Assembly: GCA_023488685.1 (NCBI GenBank) | Contig: JAMDDR010000565.1 | Coordinates: forward strand, 1 to 37,004 | DNA length: 37,004 bases | DNA from: Chloroflexota bacterium | GTDB lineage: Bacteria > Chloroflexota > Anaerolineae > J036 > Brachytrichaceae | Direction: 5' to 3' | Shown: in pieces, positions 31,521-37,004 of the stretch | Numbering within the stretch: the first letter of the stretch is position 1 | Layout of the letters: the number at the start of each line of letters is the position of its first letter | Notes under the pieces: generated by a model | Databases searched by the model: none | Told to the model about the DNA's origin: nothing | What the model saw: only the letters and a program-made list of their open reading frames with translations | Made by a program: the position numbers and the translations under genes

Positions 31521-32153
31521 ATGAGTCGTTCATCACAACGCCGCCGGTCTAAGCCATCGCCACCACCCCAGCCATCTGTCGACGGTGGTCAAAAAGGAAG
31601 GCGTGTCCAGGCGCGCAATAAGCGGAGCGGGCTTTGGGTTGCGGTCGCCATTGTGTTGGTGGCAGTAGGTGGGGTCATTCTGCTGCTGTCACGTGGTGGT
31701 ACGGCCAGCAACATTGAAGGGGTCAAGACATTTGGCGGGCTGGCGCGCAACCATACACAGCAAGTGGTAACCTATGCACAGAACCCGCCTGCCGGTGGCG
31801 CGCACAGCCCCAACTGGCAAAACTGTGGGGTCTACGACCAGCCAATTCAGAAGGAGACAGCCATGCACTCGCTCGAACACGGCGCGGTCTGGATTACGTA
31901 CCGGCCGGACCTGCCGTCTGACGCCGTTGCACAGTTGCGCAATCTGGTGGGCGGGCGAAGCTACACATTACTGTCGCCCTACAAGGGTTTACCTTCGTCC
32001 GTCGTCGCCTCTGCCTGGAGCGTGCAGCTTCAGGTGGATAGCGCTAGCGATCCGCGGTTGGCTCAATTCGTTAACAGATATGCCAACGGGTCACAGGCCC
32101 CCGAGCCGGGCGCATCCTGTACCGGTGGGGTCGGCAATCCCGTAGCGCGCTGA
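31521..32153 (+). CDS. DUF3105 membrane-anchored protein
   Basis: 210 aa. Basic N-terminus, one transmembrane segment (about 38-57), and an extracytoplasmic DUF3105 domain with NPPAGGAHSPNWQNCGVYDQ and AMHSLEHGAVWITYRPDLP, which contain the family's conserved PPxSGxH and HxLEHG motifs. Two or three Cys/His positions could bind metal. RBS CAGGAG. It lies between TlpA and SCO, suggesting a role in copper delivery to an oxidase. DUF3105 is otherwise uncharacterised to my knowledge. Confidence 0.88.
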   Translation: MSRSSQRRRSKPSPPPQPSVDGGQKGRRVQARNKRSGLWVAVAIVLVAVGGVILLLSRGGTASNIEGVKTFGGLARNHTQQVVTYAQNPPAGGAHSPNWQNCGVYDQPIQKETAMHSLEHGAVWITYRPDLPSDAVAQLRNLVGGRSYTLLSPYKGLPSSVVASAWSVQLQVDSASDPRLAQFVNRYANGSQAPEPGASCTGGVGNPVAR

Positions 32154-32199
32154 GCGGCAAGATGCTGACCTGCCGGGTGAGGTGAGAGGAATTTCGGTA

Positions 32200-32817
32200 A
32201 TGAGAAGACTTGTGCTTGGTTTTTTGTTAGTTGTTTTGAGCATTGGGCTGCCGGCCTGCACGCCACTGCAAAGCCTATCTCTCTCCCAACCTACGGCAGC
32301 CACCCCACATGGCAAGATTGACCCGCCGCGGACGATGCCTGAGTTCACGCTGACCGACCAGGATGGCAAGCTGGCGAGGCTGAGCGACTTTCGCGGCCGG
32401 GCCGTTCTGCTGTTCTTCGGCTATACCCACTGCCCGGATGTTTGCCCCCTGACGATGGCTCAGATGAAGGCCGTCAAGAATGCGCTGGGGAGCGATGCCA
32501 GCCAGGTTGCTTTCGTCATGATCAGCGTGGACGGAACACGCGACACGCCCGAGGTAATGAAGCATTTTGTGAAGTCATTCGATCCTGGTTTCATCGGACT
32601 GACTGGCAACGAGGCGAGCGTACAACAGATTGCGAAGAATTACTACGCTGAGTTCAGCCGGCAGGAATCGCAGGACACGCACGGCGACTCTGTCATAGTC
32701 GGCCACACAGGGTATCTCTATCTGCTTGACCGGCAAAGCCGCTGGCGGTTCATCTATACGTCCCAAACGCCAGCCGAGACGATTGTCTTGGACATCAAGC
32801 AGATTCTGAGTGAGTGA
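32200..32817 (+). CDS. SCO1/SenC-family copper chaperone (lipoprotein)
   Basis: 205 aa. Lipobox LPACT (acylated C20), then a thioredoxin-like domain with the metal motif YTHCPDVCP (C78, C82) and the third ligand H169 in VGHTGYLYLL. All Cu-binding residues are present, so it is expected to insert copper into the CuA site of cytochrome oxidase. ATG 32200 with GAGGAA 8 nt upstream is preferred over an upstream GTG at 32182. Last gene of the cytochrome c/CcdA/TlpA/DUF3105/SCO run. Confidence 0.93.
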   Translation: MRRLVLGFLLVVLSIGLPACTPLQSLSLSQPTAATPHGKIDPPRTMPEFTLTDQDGKLARLSDFRGRAVLLFFGYTHCPDVCPLTMAQMKAVKNALGSDASQVAFVMISVDGTRDTPEVMKHFVKSFDPGFIGLTGNEASVQQIAKNYYAEFSRQESQDTHGDSVIVGHTGYLYLLDRQSRWRFIYTSQTPAETIVLDIKQILSE

Positions 32818-32850
32818 GCATACACCTTGCGGTAGCGGCTTGTATGATCA
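32815..32850. terminator. Hairpin overlapping two convergent stop codons
   Basis: TGAGCATACA (32815-32824) and TGTATGATCA (32841-32850) form 10-bp arms with one mismatch around a 16-nt loop. It spans both the SCO and the CSC-ATPase stops, so it could serve both strands. Confidence 0.45.
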
Positions 32851-34965
32851 GTGGCCGTCTTTCTGGCGCAGCAGCCGGGCCGAGTTGCCCAGGATACCCA
32901 GGTCGGGGAGTGACTGCGCCGCCGCGGCCAGGATGGGGGGCAATATACCCAGTGCCGCCAGCGACAGCCCCACCACGTTGTAGACTCCGGTGAACCCCAG
33001 GTTCGTCTTCACCACCCGCATGGTCCGGCGCGCGATCTGGAACACCTCCGGCACAAGGTGCCAATCTTCGCGCATCAGCGCCACGTGCGCCGCTTCGATC
33101 GCCACGTCGGTTCCGGCCGCGCCCATGGCGATGCCGACGTCGGCCTGCGCCAGCGCGGGCGCGTCGTTGACACCGTCGCCCACCATCACCACGACATGGC
33201 CCCTGGATTGGTACTCCTTCACGATGCGGATTTTGTCCTCCGGCAGCAGGTTGGCGCGGTAGCCCAGGCCGATCTGCTGTGCCAGTGCCGCGGCGGTTTG
33301 CTCGTTATCGCCGGTGAGCAACTCGATGTGATGAACCCCCAGTTGGCGCACCGCGTCCAACGCCTCAGGGACTTCAGGCCTGAGCGTATCGGCGGCCGCC
33401 AGCACGCCGGCCAACTCACCGTTGCGCGCGACAAATAGCAGCGTTTTGCCTTGTGCCTCCAGGTCAGATGCGGCTCTGGCTGTATCGATCATGCGCCGGT
33501 TCCCGACTGACACGGCGGCGCCATTCACGTTGGCGCGCACCCCCAGACCGGGCAAAGCTTCGAACTGCTGTGGCTCCTGCAAGGGGAGGCGCCGCTCAAG
33601 CGCAGCCGCACGGACGGCTTCGGCCAGCGGGTGCTCGGAATATCGTTCTGCGGAGGCTGCCAGGGCGAGCAGGTCGCTATCCCCCATACCGTTCAACGTC
33701 ACCACATCTGTTACCTGTGGCTTCCCGAGGGTGAGTGTCCCCGTCTTGTCGATGAGCAGCACGTCGGCACGCGCAAGTGTCTCCAGGTATTTGCCACCCT
33801 TGATGAGCAACCCGCGCCTGGCGCCCGCGCCAATCGAAGCCAGCATGGCAATCGGCGTGGCCAGTGCGATGGAGCAGGAGCAGGCCACCACGAGCACGGC
33901 GGCGGTCGCCAGGGGATCGCCGCGGATGACGAAGGTGAGCAACGCGATGCCGAGCACCACTGGCAGGTAGTAGCCTGAGAACCGATCCGCCATGCGCTGG
34001 ACGTCGGCCCGGTGCGCTTCCGCCTCCTCCACCATTCTGATCACACGCCCAAAGGTCGTATCCGCGCCGGCATGGGTCGTGCGCACGCGCAGGTGTCCGA
34101 GTCGGGCGAGGGTTGCAGCATAGACCTTCGCGCCGGGTCCGGTTTCGACAGGCATGGATTCGCCGGTGATCGCGGCCTGGTCAACCGTTGCCTGGCCGTC
34201 CAGGACTTCGCCATCCACGGGGATCTTCTCGCCGGGCCGCACCACCACCACCTCGCCCGGACGAACTTGCGCCACGGGCAACTCGACTTCCTGACCGTCG
34301 CGCTCGACGCGGGCGGTCTGCGGGGCCATGGCGGCCAAATCCTTCACCGCGCGGCGGGCGCGTTCGGTGGTGAATTTCTCCGCGTAATCGCCGACGCGCA
34401 TGAAGAACACCACCACGGCGGCCGTTGCCCACTGACCCACGACCAAGGCTGCAATAACGCCGATCGTCATCAGCGTGTGGGAGGTGATTTGCCGCCTGAG
34501 CGTGGCGCGGATGACGTTGCGGAAGATCGGGTATCCGCCCACGAGCACGATGGCCAGGCCGAGCGGCCAGGGCACCTGGCTGGTCAAAGTTTCAGACAGC
34601 CCCAACCATTCACCCACCACCACGACGAAGAGCACCACCCCGAACACGACCCCAAAGATGGTGAGGATCGGGCGTGAAAAGTCAGCCAAGGGAGTAGATG
34701 AGATTGGCCTCTGCGCATTGGCTGAGGGCTGCATCTCTGCAATGTCCACCAGCGGTACCGAATACCCGGCGCCCGCCACCGCCTCGCGAATCTGGGGCAG
34801 GCCAACGACCGTTGAATCAAGCTGGACCACCGCCTTCTCACTGGCGAGGAAAACGTCAACCGACTTTACACCGGGCAGCGCTGCGATGGCCTGTTTGACG
34901 TGCATGGTGCACTCTGTGCAGTCCATGCCTGCCACCGGCAACTCCAGCGTCTCAGTTTGTTTCAT
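32848..34965 (-). CDS. Heavy-metal P1B ATPase with CSC transmembrane motif
   Basis: 705 aa. One HMA domain (C16, C19 in AGMDCTECTMH), actuator TGES (267-270), catalytic D406 in DKTGTLT, SEHPLAEAV, and [10 protein letters not shown]. The membrane site is CSC (C362-S363-C364 in VVACSCSIALATP) instead of CPC. CSC-type ATPases have been set apart as a minor P1B class of unresolved specificity, as I recall. It is co-transcribed with a CmtR-like ArsR repressor, which points to Cd(II)/Pb(II) or a related soft divalent metal. The start at 34965 is chosen for its AGGAGG ribosome-binding site; it overlaps the repressor gene by 14 bp. Confidence 0.92.
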   Translation of the reverse strand: MKQTETLELPVAGMDCTECTMHVKQAIAALPGVKSVDVFLASEKAVVQLDSTVVGLPQIREAVAGAGYSVPLVDIAEMQPSANAQRPISSTPLADFSRPILTIFGVVFGVVLFVVVVGEWLGLSETLTSQVPWPLGLAIVLVGGYPIFRNVIRATLRRQITSHTLMTIGVIAALVVGQWATAAVVVFFMRVGDYAEKFTTERARRAVKDLAAMAPQTARVERDGQEVELPVAQVRPGEVVVVRPGEKIPVDGEVLDGQATVDQAAITGESMPVETGPGAKVYAATLARLGHLRVRTTHAGADTTFGRVIRMVEEAEAHRADVQRMADRFSGYYLPVVLGIALLTFVIRGDPLATAAVLVVACSCSIALATPIAMLASIGAGARRGLLIKGGKYLETLARADVLLIDKTGTLTLGKPQVTDVVTLNGMGDSDLLALAASAERYSEHPLAEAVRAAALERRLPLQEPQQFEALPGLGVRANVNGAAVSVGNRRMIDTARAASDLEAQGKTLLFVARNGELAGVLAAADTLRPEVPEALDAVRQLGVHHIELLTGDNEQTAAALAQQIGLGYRANLLPEDKIRIVKEYQSRGHVVVMVGDGVNDAPALAQADVGIAMGAAGTDVAIEAAHVALMREDWHLVPEVFQIARRTMRVVKTNLGFTGVYNVVGLSLAALGILPPILAAAAQSLPDLGILGNSARLLRQKDGH

Positions 34966-35365
34966 TCCGACCTCCTGGGTTGGGTCGGATCTCAATCGCG
35001 ACATTTGCGACACTCTCTTTCGATGGATGAGTCGGCAATGCATAGCGCGTGCATTCATACACGCCGCGGGCAACATCGGCCAGCAGCGACTCCGCCAACT
35101 TGAGCAGTTCGCCAACGCGATCATCGCTCAACTGGTATTGCACATAGCGCCCCTTCTGCTCCGCTGTCACAAGCCCGCAATCTCGCAGGCAGCTCAGATG
35201 GTTGGAAACGTTGGGCTGCGAGAGGCTGGTTTCCTTCACGATTTCCCCTACCGTCCGTGGACCGCTGCGCAATGCCTCGAGAATGCTTAAACGGGAGGGA
35301 TCGCCAAGCCCTCTAAACAGTCTTGCCTTAACGGCCAAACTTGACTGATCTATGGTTAGTAACAT
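34952..35365 (-). CDS. ArsR/SmtB-family repressor, CmtR-like
   Basis: 137 aa. Winged helix with LGDPSRLSILEALRSGPRTV and recognition region LSQPNVSNHLSCLRDCGLV. Cysteines C59 and C63 in the recognition-helix region (SCLRDC) and C105 in VYECTR reproduce the C57-x3-C61...C102 ligand pattern of Mycobacterium CmtR, a Cd(II)/Pb(II) sensor. Metal binding next to the DNA-contact helix would release DNA. It is the first gene of a transcript with the CSC-type ATPase (14-bp overlap). A palindrome covers its own ribosome-binding site. Confidence 0.92.
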   Translation of the reverse strand: MLLTIDQSSLAVKARLFRGLGDPSRLSILEALRSGPRTVGEIVKETSLSQPNVSNHLSCLRDCGLVTAEQKGRYVQYQLSDDRVGELLKLAESLLADVARGVYECTRYALPTHPSKESVANVAIEIRPNPGGRNETN

Positions 35366-35368
35366 TGC

Positions 35369-35388
35369 ATACCTCAGGTATTATTGTA
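35369..35388 (-). promoter_or_regulatory. Operator ATACCTCAGGTAT and -10 of the ArsR gene
   Basis: A perfect 13-bp inverted repeat (35369-35381) lies 3 bp before the ArsR ATG and overlaps its GAGG ribosome-binding site. A -10-like TACAAT (35383-35388, minus strand) adjoins it. Repressor bound here would block both initiation and translation. No good -35 is visible. Confidence 0.6.
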
Positions 35389-35500
35389 TCATTACATGGT
35401 GATGCGATATCGACTTAGCTAATCCCACAATTGGCAGTTTGAGCTCCAAGTCTGCCCCTCGTTTTATAGAAATCAGTGTTCCAGTGCAGATGCAAATCGG

Positions 35501-35534
35501 TGATATTATATCATCATATGCTAATACGATGATG
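35501..35534 (+). promoter_or_regulatory. Palindromes TGATATTATATCA and CATCAT/ATGATG
   Basis: A perfect 13-bp palindrome (35501-35513) runs into an 11-bp-spaced CATCAT/ATGATG pair (35512-35534), upstream of the methyltransferase-like gene on the plus strand. Candidate operator; AT-rich and low complexity, so caution is needed. Confidence 0.35.
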
Positions 35535-35578
35535 TGTGGGGTTTTGGACGATGCCAACTGCAGATAAGAGGCTGAGAT

Positions 35579-36201
35579 ATGAATTCTGAACAAATTTTCC
35601 GTTTCATCTTCTTTGCCCTATGGATCGTGATTGGGGTCATCCGCGGCTATTACGCTCGCCGCGTACGCCTACAAGGTGGACGTATGACTGTGGACCGAGA
35701 GGCGGTGAAACACGAAGGGCGAATGGGTATGGGGCTGCGATTGAGTGTGACGATCCTCATCGTAGGCACTATCGCCCTATATGCGTTCGTGCCAGATCGG
35801 ATAGCGCGGCTTCGATTGCCTTTCCCAGACTGGCTACACTGGTTCGGGGCAGGGCTGGGCATTCTGAGTCTGCCCCTTATGATCTGGGTGCATCGCGCGC
35901 GCTCGGCCGGCAATGGTCTACCAGTTTGCAAATACAGCCACAGCATCAATTGGTGACCACCGGGCCATATCAGTGGGTGCGGCATCCCATGTACACGGCG
36001 CTGTTCGCGGCTTTAATCGCCCTGTCGCTCGTGTCGGCCAATGCGCTGATTGCCGGCCCGTATCTACTGGCAATCGGCTGGATATACGCGCGGATCGGCA
36101 AAGAGGAAACCATGATGCTCGGCCAATTTGGCGATGCATATCGCGCTTACATGCGCCGCGTAGGCGGGGTGATCCCAAACTTTTTTCGACGGAACTCATG
36201 A
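35579..36201 (+). pseudogene. Isoprenylcysteine carboxyl methyltransferase-like gene, frameshifted
   Basis: The first frame encodes MNSEQIFRFIFFALWIVIGV and an N-terminal membrane half to about residue 105 (DWLHWFGAGLGILSLPLMIW). The C-terminal half continues in another frame: LGRQWSTSLQIQPQHQLVTT then GPYQWVRHPMYTALFAALIA, the diagnostic GPYxWVRHPMY motif of ICMT/PEMT-like enzymes, and ends VIPNFFRRNS. The shift is explained by two extra bases in the CG tract 35894-35901. Either the gene is broken or the tract was misread or is a slippage site. Expected product about 207 aa. It is divergent from the ArsR operon. Confidence 0.75.
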
Positions 36202-36335
36202 TGAACGCAAGCTCGGCACATTGAGCGTGGACTGCGCGGAATGCACCAACATGTTCAGCACGCCGTCGTCCAACACTCGGCGTCGAGTCAGCGAACGTGT
36301 TCTTTGCACCCATCGATTGCGTTTGTAGCAAAGGA
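36202..36335 (+). pseudogene. Decayed HMA (heavy-metal-associated) domain remnant
   Basis: Three frames in succession give LGTLSVDCAECT, then HVQHAVVQ, then LGVESANVFFAP, which together read as an HMA domain with CAEC motif and the typical GVESANV strand. Two frameshifts interrupt it and no start fits, so it is a scar of a P1B ATPase N-terminus. It lies directly upstream of another ATPase gene. The assignment is by eye. Confidence 0.6.
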
Positions 36336-36341
36336 GAATGA

Positions 36342-36884
36342 ATGAACAACAAACAATTAGAGATTCGTGTTGCTAACCTGGATTGCGAGCACGATGCCGC
36401 CGCGATTGAACGCGGGCTGACTGGCTTTCCCGGCCTGATTGATTTGAGAGTGTATCCGAAGGCGGCCAAAGTCGCCCTCACCTATGATCCGGCATTAGCC
36501 AAGCCGGAAGGATTGAAAGAAAAGCTGGAAGCGCTCGGTTTCCCGCCACAGCAGGGTATGGAAATGGCCCCACAGCCTAAACCCTGGCGCAACCCGAAGG
36601 TGCTGACCTCAGTCGCGGCGGGGGGGCTGCTACTGCTGGGCTGGCTCATCGGGCTGGCCGGCGCGCCACAGATCGTCTCGACCGTCATCTACATCGCTGG
36701 CATCCTCATCGGCGGCTACTTCTTCGGGCGTGAGGCTATCGAGGAACTGCTCTTCGAGCGCAAGATCGGGATTGAGTTGTTGATGTCGGTCGCGGCGGTG
36801 ACGGCCACAGCGATGGGCGAGGCCGCCGAGGGCGCCATGCTGGTATTCCTTTACTCGATCAGTGAGGCAGCCGAAGGCTACACC
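36342..36884 (+). CDS. Heavy-metal P1B ATPase (N-terminal part, joined to an inverted segment)
   Basis: About 180 aa visible. A HMA-like domain with [10 protein letters not shown] in place of CxxC (about 14-23), then membrane helices (about 85-105 and 115-130), and the ZntA-like region [20 protein letters not shown] with [12 protein letters not shown]. The AAGGAG ribosome-binding site fixes ATG 36342. After about 36884 the plus-strand frame stops resembling an ATPase; the DNA instead encodes an ATPase C-terminal segment on the other strand. So the gene is truncated by an inversion or an assembly join. Confidence 0.82.
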
Positions 36885-37004
36885 CATCGCCACCCCTACC
36901 GTCGCCTCCGCGAGCGCGGGCGCATCGTTCACGCCGTCGCCCACCATGACCACGTGCCCGTATCGTTCGGCCAGCTCGCGCACCTTCGTCACCTTGTCCT
37001 CCTA
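36876..37004 (-). pseudogene. Inverted fragment of a P1B ATPase C-terminal region at the window edge
   Basis: Minus strand reads [20 protein letters not shown] then [20 protein letters not shown], the hinge motif and following helix of a P1B ATPase. It meets the plus-strand ATPase at the shared nine bases GGCTACACC (36876-36884). It continues past the right edge of the window. Confidence 0.8.

Overview
This window is a metal-handling and redox neighbourhood with about 34 protein genes, four or five decayed gene remnants, and unusually clear regulatory DNA. Gene content suggests a bacterium of the Chloroflexota (Anaerolineae-like): many lipoproteins with Ser/Thr/Ala-rich linkers, DUF3105 and DUF305 proteins, Met-rich PepSY-like and SHOCT small proteins, an archaeal-type (type II) GAPDH homologue, and strong Shine-Dalgarno sites. 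The taxonomic call is an inference from gene style, not from a marker gene. No rRNA, tRNA, CRISPR array or intact insertion sequence was seen.

Layout. 1-5864 (minus strand): Rieske protein, cytochrome b, a secreted Ig-like copper-locus protein, a YHS protein, Lgt, an FTR1 iron permease fused to a DUF2318 domain, and a MacB-like ABC permease that runs off the left edge. 5865-8477: small SHOCT membrane proteins and a Met-rich PepSY-like protein, flanked by remnants of a cysteine desulfurase and of a 4Fe-4S ferredoxin-type subunit. 8474-15749: a MerR-controlled block of three transcripts. They are MerR + PIG-L deacetylase + MOP/MATE transporter, MerR + mercuric reductase, and a P1B ATPase with an unusual YPC motif. 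All three promoters share the same CTTCCAG/CTGGAAG-type operator in a 19-bp spacer. 15817-17621: an OmpR-type two-component system with a Met-rich sensor loop. 17777-25669: a lipoprotein, two methyltransferases, a GAPDH-II homologue without the catalytic Cys, a cupredoxin, a CopA Cu+ ATPase and an orphan PaaK-like protein. 26076-28661: a DUF305 lipoprotein, a BlaI/CopY repressor with an M56 peptidase, and a SHOCT protein; two BlaI-type operators are visible. 28709-32817: a BNR-repeat lipoprotein interrupted by a TGA, cytochrome c, a circularly permuted CcdA, TlpA, DUF3105 and SCO, which looks like an oxidase copper-centre or cytochrome maturation set. 32848-37004: a CmtR-like ArsR repressor with a CSC-type P1B ATPase, a frameshifted isoprenylcysteine-methyltransferase-like gene, a decayed HMA domain, and a fourth P1B ATPase that flips into reverse orientation near the right end.

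How it works together. Four metal ATPases, a mercuric reductase, a cupredoxin, Met-rich periplasmic proteins and SCO/CcdA/TlpA suggest a copper, mercury and soft-metal defence island linked to respiratory copper delivery. At least four separate local regulatory circuits are visible: MerR, BlaI, ArsR and the two-component system. A fifth is suggested by a palindrome, TAGGCA-N4-TGCCTA, found beside the YHS, CopA, DUF305/BlaI and methyltransferase genes. The most unusual observations are the permuted CcdA, the three-promoter MerR regulon joining a deacetylase and an exporter to MerA, and the uncharacterised palindrome family.
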